A stretch of 64,000 nucleotides of DNA from Diplodia intermedia (GCA_021495925.1 JAKEKT010000078.1:62001-126000), one strand, 5' to 3'; counted from the stretch's first letter, positions 44,689-56,616 are shown. The notes: a model not told the origin generated them from the sequence alone. Program-made: numbers and translations.

Positions 44689-46138
44689 ATGGTTACCATC
44701 ACCCACGCAACCACGCGCGATGTGCGCTTTCCCGTGCGCCGCCCTGCCCGCTAACGCCTGTCACGCGCCTTGCACTGACTGCTGGCCAGACTTCTCTTGA
44801 CAAGACCGGCTCCGATGCCATGAACGCTGCTGGCGACTACTCGGCCGCCTACTGCATCCTGCACACCGATGGCCAGTTCGAGGGCCATGGCATGGTAGCT
44901 GCGCTCCTTCTCTTGCTTCGGACCCGTGCTGACTCGCCCAGACCTTCACAATTGGCCGCGGCAACGAGATTGTGTGCCAGGCAATCAGCCAGCTCGCCCA
45001 GCGCGTGCAGGGCAAGTCGTTGGACAGCCTCGTCAAGGACTGGGGCAAGACCTGGAGGTATCTGGTCGCCGACAGCCAGCTGCGCTGGATCGGCCCCGAA
45101 AAGGGCGTCATCCACCTTGCTCTCGGCGCCGTCGTGAACGCCATCTGGGACCTGTGGGCCAAGACCCTCGACAAGCCCGTCTGGCGCATTGTCTCCGAAA
45201 TGTCGCCTGAGGAATTCGTCCGCTGCATCGACTTCCGCTACATCACCGACGCCATCACCCCCGAAGAGGCAGTCAAGATCCTCACCGATGCTCAGCAGGG
45301 CAAGGAACAGCGCTTCAAGGATGCTGAAGCCAGCCGTGCCGTGCCTGCATATACCACCAGCGCCGGCTGGCTCGGCTACGGCCAGGACAAGATGAAGGCG
45401 CTGTTGGAGGAGACCCTGCAGGCAGGATACAAGCACTTCAAGCTCAAGGTCGGCACTTCCATCGACGAAGACCGCACCCGCCTCGGCATCGCTCGCGAAG
45501 TCATCGGCTTCGACAAGGGCAACATTCTCATGGTCGACGCCAACCAGGTCTGGTCAGTGCCCGAGGCCATTGAGTACATGAAAAAGCTGGCAGACTTCAA
45601 GCCCTGGTTCATCGAGGAGCCCACCTCGCCCGACGATGTCTTCGGCCACAAGGCCATCCGCGAGGCGCTAAAGCCCTATGGCATTGGCGTTGCCACGGGC
45701 GAAATGTGCCAGAACCGCGTCATCTTCAAGCAATTGCTCCAGCAGGGTGCCATTGACATTTGCCAGATTGATGCCTGCCGGATGGGAGGTGTCAACGAGG
45801 TGCTTGCCGTGCTTCTGATGGCCAAGAAGTTCAATGTGCCCATCGTCCCGCACTCAGGCGGCGTTGGCTTGCCCGAGTACACTCAGCACCTGAGCACCAT
45901 CGACTACGTTGCCGTCAGCGGCAAGCTCAGTGTCCTCGAATATGTCGACCACTTGCACGAGCATTTCCTCCACCCCAGCGAGATCAAGAACGGCTACTAC
46001 GTCACTCCTGCTTCGCCTGGGTACAGTGTGGAGATGAAGGCGGAGAGCATGGAGAAGTTTGAGTTCCCTGGAAAGGACGGCGTCAGCTGGTGGAAGAGCG
46101 CTGAAGCAAAGCCCATCCTGGAGGGTGACAGAATATAA
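44689..46138 (+). CDS. lgd1: L-galactonate dehydratase (D-galacturonate catabolism)
   Basis: Exons 44689-44733, 44790-44894 and 44942-46138, introns 56 and 47 nt; 448 aa. It dehydrates L-galactonate to 2-keto-3-deoxy-L-galactonate, step 2 of the fungal pectin-sugar pathway (T. reesei Lgd1, Aspergillus GaaB). Enolase-superfamily residues are visible: the KxK motif in YKHFKLKVG, metal ligands in MVDANQVW, IEEPTSPDD and ATGEMCQNR, and the catalytic His in VPHSGGVGLPEY. The start RDVRFPTSLDKTGSDAMNAA (across intron 1) and WRYLVADSQLRWIGPEKGVI match the fungal enzyme closely. L-fuconate dehydratase/ENOSF1 is a sister family. The other pathway genes are not in this window. Confidence 0.95.
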
Positions 46139-48762
46139 ACTGGCGCGAGCCACGGAACATAATATCTGTTTAATGAAGAGAATATAAACATCACTCAACG
46201 CACCCTCTACCGAGGCGAAGATTTTGCTTACGTTCTTCATCCGCAAAAACCTAGACAACGCATTGAATCAGAGATTCACGAAAAGCTTTACCCAAGCATC
46301 GGGCTCTCCCGCGTCTCAGACTACGTCTACAATTCGAAAACTGGATTAGCTTTTCGAGCGTACCCAGGAATGAATATAAGCGCCTTGACTCAGGGGGAAA
46401 AGCCGCCTTTTACTTTTGGGTGGAGCTACTACTGATATCGTATTATACGGTGCGATGGCCAGACAGAGAATGCTCAACCGAGCAAACTTGCCGTCCTCCG
46501 AGCGTGTCTTGGTGTGTAATTTGATCGACATGGTGCAAGAACACGTGGGATGGAAACTAGTACTCAGCGGCTGCAATGACCATTTCACCGACCACGCTAA
46601 GACCTATGTTCGTACGCTACTTTTGGACCATGCATGGCAGAACACTGCATAAAGAGTGAAGTTAGCCCATGACCTCCACCACCGCATTCTTTGCCTCTTT
46701 GAATGTTGCCAATACCCGTCCACCTGCCCTCCCTTTTCTCTCTCCCTCTCTCTCTCCACCCAAGACAATCTCTCCAATCTCGATGAGATTATCCTCCTCG
46801 GTCTCACCATCCATTGAAACCTGATATTTCCGCCAGCCCTCCGTACGAAGAACTCATCTGTTGCTTTGGCCATTCGTCGCTCTTGAAGATGAGCTTACGC
46901 TTTTCTCTGGAGAATGACTGAACCTGCGGTCATCTCGCCCACATCCAGACAGAATCAGCGCCAAAGGGGTCTCCTTTGGCGCGATTTCCAATTCAAGGTC
47001 TCACCCCAAGCGTCGAGTTGAAGGTGACGACATAGCCATTGGGACCTTCCACAGTGGCAATTTCCTCAGCCAGTAGGAAAACACGAACGTCTTAACTCCA
47101 TTCGATAGCATGTCAATCATGCACTGGGATAGGCTGAAAGGTTCATCAAATCAATGATGCCCAATGTTGTGTTGATGAACACCAGGTCTCAGTCTGGCCA
47201 AACGAGATTGAGACTGCAACAGTCCCACCCGTACTCAACCAAACAACGAATATACCACACCATGATCGAACCCGCATAAAAGGTTCGAGTGCTTTTGTCC
47301 AAGAGCTGCATCAGGTCGGGCCAATTGTCGTCCCTGTTGCTGCCAAGATCCACAAGTCGGGGATTGACAAGCCGAAGAGCATAGATGAAGGCGCCGAGTT
47401 GGGCCCCTGCGTCTCTTCTTCATGCTGACCTGCCCTCGACGGTTCGTCCTTATTGAGGTCCACAAGCAGCTGGCCGTCGTGCTTGGCAGTGGGGTTCGTC
47501 ATCTCTGTTGACTTTGTTGACTTGGCACTGACACCTGGCGTCGCATGGATCTCTGGACCCTCGGCCTGCTGGAGGTCAGAACACCGCCCAACGCCATCAC
47601 AGAGAGAACCATCGTTCGAAGGACCACGCGTCGCTTTGAGCCAGGTCAGTTGTGCGCTCTTCGCTCCTTCGTTAGCACGTCCATATCTCGTGGGAAGCTT
47701 TTGAACGGAGCAGCAATAAAGTCAGAGGATTCTTTTAGCGGGGTCGCCGACGAGGAAGACCCAGCCTATGAATCAACAGTAGCGAAACACTGAGAAGAAA
47801 TTGGTTCTGGGGGACCGGTGCTCGTTGGAGTACCGGCGAGTAATCCACCGAAGTGTACCTATGAATTAACAGTGGCAAAATACTAAGACGACGTTGGTTC
47901 TGGGGGACCGACACTCTTTGGAGTGACGGCCAGTGGTTCACCGGAGTGGACCGAAACGATTCACACTGAAGTGCACCGCTGATGGTGACAGTTTCCGTCT
48001 GTCAAGACGTCCGGCTAATGCTACCGGCAGCGACGAAGGAGCGGATCGAGAAGCTAAGCGCAGGGGAGGCACGCGTTGACCGGAAGGTGGGTGACGAGAG
48101 AAAAGAAGAGGAGGAAGAGAGCGAATCGGGGCCTATAAGTGAGTTTGCGGTGCACTTGAAGTTCCAAATGCCCATCTGCGAGGTTGCGATGCCCATTTTC
48201 CCCGGCGGCGATGTCCTTTCTCAAAGTTGCGGTGCCCGTTCGCAAAGCTGCGATGCCCAAATATTCTGGAACCTGCTGTGGAGGTTGTGTGGCCCTTCCA
48301 CCCTCACTCCTTGCTACCGCTGTGTGCCCTTGATTCATGCATCATGATGTTCGTAGAAACCACCATCTCAAATGCGTTGGAATTGCTGTTGGTGAAGCAC
48401 GACGAGCCGTCGTTGTCAGCAGAAGTTGAGATTCTGGTCCGCTGTCCGTGGAATATAGGATGTAGTCGGTTAGGTCTCTGGTCGTGTGACGTGTTTCGTT
48501 CTTGATCTTGGTACGCGCGACCCGACGCGTCCGTGGTGAGGTTGACGCGGTCGTGCTCTCGACGCGCTGCATCGCCGACGATGGGCCGACGGTGGTCCCT
48601 CGGCCACCCGTACTCACCGCGATCTCTGGTGCGGTGCGCTTTGCCCTGAATTCGGAGAAGCCCCACCCCGTCAGCAGCCCTACAAGACTCCCCTCCAGTT
48701 CCTACGCACCGGGCCCCACCAGACATCCGCCTTCGACCCGGCGCAGACCCAACGACGCGACG
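46139..48762. other. Intergenic region between lgd1 and his2
   Basis: 2.6 kb with no convincing gene. It contains a CT microsatellite at about 46735-46755, a 93-bp tandem duplication (listed separately) and a short imperfect repeat of a CAAAG(T/C)TGCG(A/G)TGCCC motif at about 48180-48260. Several short ORFs but no motifs. Confidence 0.45.
47766..47951. repeat. Two tandem copies of a 93-bp unit
   Basis: Copies at 47766-47858 and 47859-47951 share starts (CTATGAAT.AACAGT) and a long identical core (TTGGTTCTGGGGGACCG). They differ at scattered positions. The period is 31 codons; on the minus strand the frame 47941-47735 gives two copies of a VPQNQ...LLIHR peptide, though no gene is supported. 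Confidence 0.7.
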
Positions 48763-49816
48763 ATGCCATTCTCCCACCACAGCCACTCTGGGCAGTTCTG
48801 CGCCCACGCCAAGGGCACGCTGGAGGAAATGATCCAGGCGGCCATCGCCAAAGGCTTCCACACCTTCGCGCTGACCGAGCACATTCCGCGCGGCGATGGA
48901 GACCTATACCCCGAGGAAGTGCGTACGTCTGGCTCTTGATGACGGGCGCGGAGGCGCGGCAGCGGTGAGGCTGACACGCGGGCTGGGGCACGTCTAGACC
49001 TTGGACTCGGCAGGGCTCATGCAGCTCTTCGACGATTACCACCGTGAAGCAGTGCGGCTGCGCGAGGCCTACCGCTCGCAGATCCAGATCCTCATCGGCA
49101 TGGAGACGGAGTGGATACGGGAGCCCGAGTCGCGGCAGTGGATCACAAAACTGCAGCACAAGTACGCCTTCGACCTGTTCATCGGCTCGGTGCACCACAT
49201 GCACACGGTGCCCATCGACTTCGACAAGGCCATGTACAGCGAGGCGCGCACGCGGGCCGGGGGCACGGACGAGCGGCTGTTCGAGGACTACTTCGATGCG
49301 CAGCTGGAGATGCTGCAGGCGCTGCGGCCGCCAATCGTCGGCCACTTCGACCTGGTGCGGTTGCTGAGCGATGAGCCAAACCGGAAGCTCCGGCAATGGG
49401 CAGGAGTCTGGCGCAAGATACAGCGCAATCTGGAATTCATCGCCGCTTACGGCGGCTTGCTGGAATTGAACACGGCCGGGCTGCGCAAGGGCTTGTTGGA
49501 GCCGTACCCGACCAGCGAGATCTGCGAGGTACGTGTCAGGCAGGACGTTTGTCCGGAGGGGGTCTAACGTTCTGATGCATGCCAGGCATTCTTGGGGCTC
49601 GGCGGGCGCTTCACGCTGTCGGACGACAGCCACCAGGTTGAGCACGTAGCCACAAACTACACGCGGCTGCCCGAGTTCCTCGACCGCGTCGGCATCCGCG
49701 AGCTGTTCTTCCTGCAGGCCGGGCGCGAGGGCGCAGATGCGCGCTTCCCAGGCATCTCGCTGGCGAGGGTCAGCGCGGCAGAGGTGGCAGGGCAGCTCGC
49801 GCAGCTCGACGCGTGA
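48763..49816 (+). CDS. his2: Histidinol-phosphatase (PHP family)
   Basis: Exons 48763-48918, 48998-49528 and 49586-49816; 305 aa. It removes phosphate from L-histidinol phosphate, the penultimate stage of histidine synthesis. Metal-binding PHP motifs are seen: MPFSHHSHSGQF (motif I), FALTEHIP (motif II), IGMETEW, IGSVHHMHTVPIDFDKAM (motif III), GHFDLVRL and TLSDDSHQVEHV (motif IV). This order is that of fungal and Lactococcus HisK-type enzymes. The first intron is 79 nt. I found no TGACTCA site immediately upstream. A 400-codon antisense frame covers the gene but is a by-product of GC-rich third positions. Confidence 0.95.
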
Positions 49817-50780
49817 AGGCGCGGGTTTCCACGACAGGCGGCGGGGGTTCGGTGCAGGCCGGGGGGCGGTGGAATGCGGCACGCGCAGGGCTTAGCTTCC
49901 GCGTGGGTGCTGAACCAGAAGGGGCAAATGTACGGTGGGAGCGTCGAGGGCGGACGAATGACAGTGGTGGGCATCCCGGCAGGCAGAGGGGGCGAGCACG
50001 GCAAGGCCCGCAGCGCCGCCACGCGCACGGTAGGAGCATTTCTAGCGACCGGACGACCCGGCAATTGGACCAGGCGATGACCCGTACCGCAGCGCTGGGT
50101 TGCCCCGAGAGCGGGGTGCTGCGCCAGCTGGGCTCCGCAGAGCGTGTGATGGGGCGCGCCGACGTGGCGCGCACCCCGGTGTTGATAAGGCGGTTGCGGG
50201 CCAGCCGAGCGCGCAGCAGAGCAGCTCCAGCAGCTCCAGCGGCGCTGCGAACGGGGCCCGCACGTGGGCTGCAAGCGGTGCGCTGGGCGGCGGTCGATCT
50301 CGCCCGCAGATCGCAGTGTGGTCGGCGTGTTCTCTCAGGCGGGCGCGCCCTGCGCCGCCATCGCTCCGACGTCTCCAATTGCAGCGTCGCCGCGGTTACA
50401 CAGGCCGCAGCGCCCGCTTTTCGCTCGTCAACCGCGCTTCGTTGAAAAAGCACACTGCTCAGCATTGCTCCGCCCGTCGCCATTCGGCCACCCGCGTCCA
50501 GCAAGTTGCTCGGCGGCTGCCCTGCGCGCGCCGCCCGCCCATTCGGCCGCCACGCGAGCGCGGGCACCAGAAGTCACGACTCGCCTCTACGTGATGGTAC
50601 CATTCCACGCTGCCTCCTGACGTGATGCTCGACGTCCAATGCCCCAGCGCTGGCCGTGCCGCAGCTGCCCAAAGTGCCATTGCCCCAATATAAAAGCCCC
50701 CGCCCTCGCCCGCCGCATCCGGCTCTGTACCCGTCAACCTTCTTCCAACCATCTCTCCCGCACCCCCAACCGCAGAAACA
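49817..50780. other. Intergenic region upstream of FKBP12 gene
   Basis: 964 bp, very GC-rich in the middle, so ORFs appear on all frames. No gene recognised other than the promoter elements next to fpr1. Confidence 0.4.
50685..50695 (+). promoter_or_regulatory. CCAAT/TATA element of fpr1
   Basis: CCAATATAAAA, combining a CCAAT-like motif and TATAAAA, about 90 bp upstream of the fpr1 start codon. Typical core-promoter spacing; use is inferred. Confidence 0.5.
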
Positions 50781-51381
50781 ATGGCTGTCACCAAGCAAAC
50801 CCTGGCCCCGGGCAACGGCGTCGACAGGCCGCGCGCCGGCGACGACGTCACCATTGAGTACACGGGCTACCTGTTCGACGCCAGCGCCGCCGAGAACAAG
50901 GGCAAGAAGTGAGCTCCGCCACGGCCCTGCCTCCGGCTCACCCAGGCTGATGCCCAGTGCGACCAGGTTCGACTCGTCCATCGGCCGCGGCGACTTCAAC
51001 GTCAAGATCGGAATTGGCCGCGTCATCAGAGGTCCGGTTCCCGCGGAGGCCCCTTTGCGCCGCGAGCACGAGGCTGACTTGGATCCAGGCTGGGACGACG
51101 GCATCATCGGCGCGGGCAGCAGCGAGGGCATGTCATTAGGCGAGAAGGCCACCCTGACCATCTCGAGGTACGTTCCTGGCCCGAGCAGAACGCCCCATGA
51201 CGCAGCTAACCAGAGCACGCCTCAGTGACTACGGCTACGGTGCCAACGGCTTCCCGGGTCACATTCCGCCCAACGCCGATCTCGTCTTGTAAGTCCCTGC
51301 CCTGCACCCGCTCTTTCGATGTTTTTCTGACACCTGGACAGCGACGTCGAGCTCAAGGCCATCAACGGCAAGCGTGCCTAG
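50781..51381 (+). CDS. fpr1: FK506-binding protein 12 (peptidyl-prolyl isomerase)
   Basis: Five exons: 50781-50908, 50967-51031, 51089-51167, 51226-51288 and 51342-51381; 124 aa. Features are GDDVTIEYTGYLFDASAAEN, KFDSSIGRGDFNVKIGIGRV, IRGWDDGIIG (with the drug-pocket Trp), GEKATLTISSDYGYGANG, HIPPNADLVFDVEL and the final KAINGKRA. These are the conserved FKBP12 segments, including the 80s-loop Tyr of DYGYG and the terminal FDVEL strand. FKBP12 catalyses prolyl isomerisation and mediates rapamycin/FK506 binding. Intron 2 has an unusual GTCCGG donor but is needed to join VIRG to WDDG. Intron lengths are 53-58 nt. Confidence 0.93.
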
Positions 51382-51560
51382 GCTACGGGTTAGTTTTGCC
51401 TTCAGCCCACCCTTCCCTGTCCCCCTGTTCCAATCCAGGAACGCGCGGTTGTCGGCTCCCAAGCCGCTCCCGCGGCGCTTCTTGCGGCCTTCTGATGCCC
51501 CAAGCTTCTCCCGATCGCTGCAACCTGAGTGGCGGTGCTGACGGCCCAGTTCCTCCTTAG

Positions 51561-51842
51561 CGGCTTCCCCGGTCACATTCCGCCCAACGCCGATCTCATC
51601 TTGTACGTCCCCCTCCTGCCAGCTGTTTCGCTGGCACGTCTCGATGTTTTTTCTGACGCCTGGACAGCGATGTCGGGCTCAAGGCCATCAATGGCAAGCG
51701 TGCTTGGGCGCTTCGCAGCTCTACGCATTCCCATCCATATCCGTGGGTGGTATTAGGCATTTCAGGAGCTCCGGGCGGAGGCCATGGTGTGCTCTTCGCT
51801 TTCTCCCTGCTGCTTTCTCTGGTGGAAAAGGACCATGATTGA
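51561..51842 (+). pseudogene. Partial duplicate of the fpr1 3' end, possible alternative terminal exons
   Basis: From 51561 the sequence repeats the end of fpr1 exon 4, intron 4 and exon 5 (original 51248-51381) with scattered changes. The copy keeps a 3' splice site (CTGAC...CTTAG at 51560), a donor (GTACGT at 51603) and an acceptor (GACAG at 51667). Its phase equals that of the original. The original TAG stop has become part of TTGG, so the frame continues for a longer tail to a TGA at 51840-51842. Either it is a decayed tandem duplication or it supplies an alternative C-terminus with a hydrophobic segment. The upstream half of FKBP12 is not duplicated. Confidence 0.7.
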
Positions 51843-54179
51843 TACGTAAAAGTAGAACAACCCAAAAAAAAATTCATTTGCACTACGGTTCGCTCCCGCA
51901 TGTAGTTCGCGCCAATTGCGGCTCAACGCCTCGCCAATTGCGTGATTTGCAGTCGAGCTCCTTGTTTCACTCGCCTTCACTTTGCTCGACTATACGCGTA
52001 GCATTATTCGCACCCATCAATGCACACCGCATCTTTGATCTGACGTCATGCAAGGTATTCTGACATGGTTGAAGGAATGCGCTTGATTGCAGGGGGTCGG
52101 CTTGCGTCGATTCATTGAAGGCTCCAGCAGTTGGCAGCGATGAGGAGCGTAGCAGGTTGACGCGATGACTCCAAAAAGCTTGTGCTGTCAATCCTTTGCC
52201 CGACCAGGCATCACGACACACTGCCGGGACTGTTCCACGGGAACGTTCCCGGATGCCCTGGGCCAGGTACGCCTGGGCCGATCATGGCGGAGTGGCGTCT
52301 TGGTGAAACTCACCGGCTGACGCATCTTGACAGCCGGCCACCCAGTCAGAAGGCGAAAATGGAGCAGCAGGTATGGATGTCTGGAGGCACGGAATGACTG
52401 CCCGCACACGGCTAGTTCCTTGCTCGGCCCAATGATCCGGTAGAATGCGGAAAAGCTACATGTCGTACAGCAACAAAAGTCACGCAATCGACCTATCGGC
52501 GTGTGCAGTCAACCCGACGTCCCCGAGATTTCCGATTCGCACTATGCATGGATGGTACTTGTGGATTGTCCTTTTTTTTGTGACTGCTACCCGCTGTAGC
52601 CGCAGGAGTCAAGAATGCTGGTCAGTGCCCAGCCTCAACCAGAAGGACCATCCCAGCCGCGGAAGCGGGTTGGTATCGCTTGTCAGAGCATAGCACAATC
52701 CAGATTTAGAATAGCCACCCACTAGGCCGCTACCGCATTGTGAAGCGGCTTGATAGACTTTATCACAACTGCCGACTCGCATTTCGCGTCTCTGGGCTTC
52801 GCGGCTATCGAGGGTAATGAGAAAAGAAAGGAACTGCATGGGACAGGAGACCTGTCGTATCGGGACACGAGGCCGGAAAAAGCAATGTTTCTTTCTCGTT
52901 TCTTTATCCCCCTCCGTTCAGGAGAGGATTTAAAGTGGACATCATGAGTCAACTTCCATACCATATCGTAAGCCATCCATGATTGCTTTTCTGCGTATGG
53001 GTGCCTTGTCCATTGGGTGGGTTGGCCGTCGAACTCCACCTCAAGTCGTTCCGGCCCTGGTAATGTGCTTATACAAACCGCTGTCACCATAGTATGTGTT
53101 GCATAGGCCCAACCCCATTCTTGCGAGGCGAAAAGAACAAGGCATTCGCGGCGGGATACTAGAAAGGTATAGTGCTACAGGGAGCGTGGTATTCTTGGCT
53201 AACGGCGTAGTCCTTCGTCCGGGTCGGGTTCTGGTGGAGATCGACAAGCCCTTGTTGCCCGAGATCTTCCTTATCCCCAACAGTCGTTGCTGAGCTTGTT
53301 TACCATGGTTTGGTGATGGTCATTGGCAGTGGCTGCGTATTTTCGGGAGCTCACTTCACTAGTCATTGTCGCACAGCAGCAGTTTGACCCGTGGGGCAAG
53401 GCCGTGAAGAAAAAAACTGGTAAAATGCGACGACATCGGAAAACGCTGCATGAAAGTGTTGCGGAAGCGCGAGTGAGACGACGCATCCTGTGCCATAGCA
53501 TCCCTCACTACGAAAATAGATTGCAGGCTCCTGCAACTCGACAGACCACGGGCCATTGGTGGGGAACGACTGCCACCTGGCGGGCAATAGCGTCCGCGTG
53601 AGACCGTGTTCCTCGCTAGGGGCTGGTGAGGATGGCACGTACATTGTAGATCGTTGGAGCTTGCATGCGTCGCCGATTCGTACCATGTCCCGATAGTGCA
53701 ACCGCCTCACCCGCGACACGCACGACGTTTCTCTGTACGAAGCGTGATGGGTTGGAATACTTTCAGCCCATGCGCGCTGCCATTCCAATGGCGCAGCATC
53801 AGTGATCGGCCATCACGTCTCAAGATCCGAAGTGTAACTGGACCTTATTTAGCTTGGGATCAGCTAATCATAGAAGCCAGCTTTACCGGCCCGGCATGGT
53901 TCCACCATACCATGTGGTATTAGAGAATCTTTGATGCCCTCCAAGCTCGCCATTAGGAAAGCAAGGTATTTGCAGGCGTATGAAATTCGAACTTGTGGCA
54001 ATGTTTGCTCTTGTTTGCTTTGCCGCCGAGTTCGCGAATGCGCATTTGCAACGTGAGGGTTGATCATCACAGCATTGCATTTGGCGTGAGCCTCCTTAGA
54101 CCCGTATTTAGTCCACACAATTGGTTTAGACTACGCAAGCTTCGCAACGTAAGAGTTTGCACTGCTAAACCTATATAGA
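51843..54179. other. Gene-poor region downstream of the fpr1 copy
   Basis: 2.3 kb with short scattered ORFs and no family motif. A 12-bp palindrome GGGAACGTTCCC lies near 52240. No RNA gene seen. Confidence 0.4.
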
Positions 54180-54440
54180 TTAACTACCAGCTACAACTCG
54201 TACCTTACTGAAATACCCAAATACCACACGCCTGGCCCAAATCCAGCTCTTACACCGAGTTTCTCCTTCAAAATATCATAACTTCAACTACAACATTTGA
54301 TAAGGACGTAGCTATCTACTAAAATGAAGACGATAATACTTCAATTACAACAATTATAACGTGTGCTGTCCAAGAAGTGGACTCGGCCAGGCGTGTGGTA
54401 TTCAGTCATCTTAGTAAGGTACGAGTTGTAGCTGTTAATA
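54180..54440. repeat. AT-rich element with nested terminal inverted repeats (MITE-like)
   Basis: A 21-bp arm (54189-54209, AGCTACAACTCGTACCTTACT) is the exact reverse complement of 54413-54433. An inner 18-bp arm (54220-54237) is the exact reverse complement of 54385-54402. TTAA occurs just outside both ends (54179-54183 and about 54434-54438). The interior has no ORF. Size and structure suggest a non-autonomous DNA-transposon relic; a family name cannot be given. Confidence 0.65.
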
Positions 54441-55477
54441 GAGTGGTAGTACATGACCATAATTGGAAGTACTCGTTTATTTTAACCAAACTGTTAAATA
54501 AATACCGAACCCTATGTTTGTCTTTAGTTACTTTTTGACCACCCTGGCTGGTGGTTGCCGTAGTATGATATGTATCTAAGCTGTTGGCTGGTTCTCGAGC
54601 CTCTGACGCCTTAACTGGAGAGCAAACGACAACACCAGCTATAAGAATACCGGCAGCAGACTATAAAGGCGTTCTTATATACGTACTAGTGCTTACTTCT
54701 ATAACTTGAAAGGCGAATGATAGCGATTACAACTTGAGACGGCACAGCGATGAGGTCGTGATTGGGGAACTGAGTCGCGTGTATTAGGCTTCCATCTTAA
54801 AACACACGGGGATCTATACACGCCATTATAGCGGGCGACATAATAATTCAGCCCACCTGCAGCTGCTTTACAAAAAGTGTTGCACCATATTTACGCGGGT
54901 ACTTGATTCAGTATCCGGACGCGATTGGCTGCATTTGAGACCAACGTCTACGGCCGGACAATGGATTCAAAAACCATTGTGGGAAGAGTGTAGCGTCCTT
55001 AATGGATCTAAGAGGGCTCAGACTTCTATCGCCTGCTGTGTTATCTGATGGTCAACGAGGCTGAATAGACTGAAAGACAGAGAAATGAGGAAATATGCTG
55101 GCTGCACATGCTAAAGTAGGGCACATAATCTATAGACTTGGCGCTGTTTCTTGTTACGTATCCACACGATGATCGAGGAGGCTTTGAAAAGTATACTGCG
55201 GAGTGACAGTCTATGTGGTTCTGTAACCGTAGGCCATGAAAAAGTATTGCACTCGTCTGTGCATGAAAAAGATTGGATTGAGGCAAAGAGCTTAGCACGA
55301 TACTCACACAGACGTTGAGGTATGTGTCGGAAAGGTGAATTAGTTTTAACCAATCGCTAGACTTGGAAGAGCATAGTAGCGAAACCGTTTCAAGAATTTC
55401 TACTCAAAATACGTCCAATCAGGAAAACACTTTAGGAATGTCTCTACACTGGTCTGTTCATCGTCTCATGGGGCCGT
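54441..55477. other. AT-rich non-coding flank of the inverted-repeat element
   Basis: About 1 kb, visibly richer in TA and poorer in long ORFs than the rest of the window. It looks like old, possibly RIP-mutated repeat sequence. No gene seen. Confidence 0.45.
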
Positions 55478-56616
55478 TCACGCATTTTGCCAGCCTTTGC
55501 CCAGAGTCTCGGCCACTTTGTTATCGCTCCAGTACCAGAGATTCTTTTGCAAGTCCTTGTCATTTGCCACAGTGCTGGTCTCTTCTTCTTGGGAGACGGG
55601 GACAAAATACTTCCCCTTCACGCCCTTGGACATTACGTCTGGGCTTGCTGCCAGATACATGGCCGTAGCTGCGGCTTCCTCTGGCGTGTGGCCAACTTGT
55701 TGGAAGACTCTCTTAGCTGCGGTGCCGACCAGGGTGCCGAACAAGTCTTTCCAGGAATCCCAGGCGTCGGTTGGGATGTTTCCCGGGAAAAACGAATTCA
55801 CATAGACGTTAGAGAGACCCATATTATCAAGCCGGCGAGCCAGCTCACGGGTGAAGAGGATATTTGCAAGCTTGGAGCGCGCATACCTCCAGAAGCTGTC
55901 CAGGGCGGCAGGGGACTTGGTAGGAGCAGGGGAGGTCAGCAGCGGCAGGCTAAGCTCCTGACAGGCCAGATGCAGCGAGGATGAGACTGTCAGGATGCGG
56001 GCTTGGCCATGTTCGGAGGCGGTCTTTTCAACAAGAGGCAGCAGCAGGTTTGTCAGGACAAAGTGACCGAGGTGGTTGGCGGCGAATTGAAGCTCAACGC
56101 CTTGGGGCGAGAGCTGATAGTCGGCTGACAGAGGAAGGGCGGCTGAGCGGCATTAGTCGCGGTGTGCTGACTGCATGCAAGCAAGCAGGAAAAACAAAAG
56201 CAGCGGGTACCGTTCAGGATGAGGATGTCGAGCCGGTCAAGACGGTCCAACAAGGCGCGGGCAGCGCGCTGCACGGCGTCCACGTCAGTCAGGTCGCAGC
56301 GAATGAAGTCGACGCGGCGGGCCAGGTCGCTGTCGGACAGGCCGTGTTTCTCGGACCACTCGGCCCTCGCGTCGGCGAAGCGGGACTCGGAGCGGGCGAC
56401 GACATATATCTTGGCGGCGCCGTGCAGAAGCAGCTGGGCGCAGACCTCGCGGCCAAGGCCAGCGGAGCCGCCGGTGACGACAGCCACTCTGCCGGCCAGG
56501 TCGGGCGTGTCGGCGAGGGTGAAGTTGTGGGACGTCATGACACCGGCCATCCGAAGCAGGGCCAGCGGGTTGAAGGTGGGGAGGTGGGCGACGGGGTTGA
56601 AGAGCAGCGGCGACAT
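55478..56616 (-). CDS. Short-chain dehydrogenase/reductase (retinol dehydrogenase-like)
   Basis: Exons 56616-56211 and 56124-55478, intron 86 nt; 350 aa. The Rossmann motif is AGRVAVVTGGSAGLGREVCA (TGxxxGxG). Then come FIRCDLTD and, across the intron, LILNADYQLSPQGVELQFAA followed by NHLGHFVLTNLL. The catalytic set is Ser183-185 in TVSSSLH, Tyr216 and Lys220 in FWRYARSKLANILF, followed by VNSFFPGNIPTDAW. This is the classical SDR pattern of the WW-oxidoreductase/retinol dehydrogenase branch, common in fungi, with an N-terminal hydrophobic stretch (LLFNPVAHLPTFNPLALLRM). The substrate is unknown. Confidence 0.92.

Noticed and set aside
48680..49882. 400-codon minus-strand open frame
   Set aside because: Antisense to his2, which carries all PHP motifs; no motif in the antisense product.
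52236..52247. Palindrome GGGAACGTTCCC in gene-free DNA
   Set aside because: A 12-bp palindrome is expected by chance at this scale and no gene start is close.
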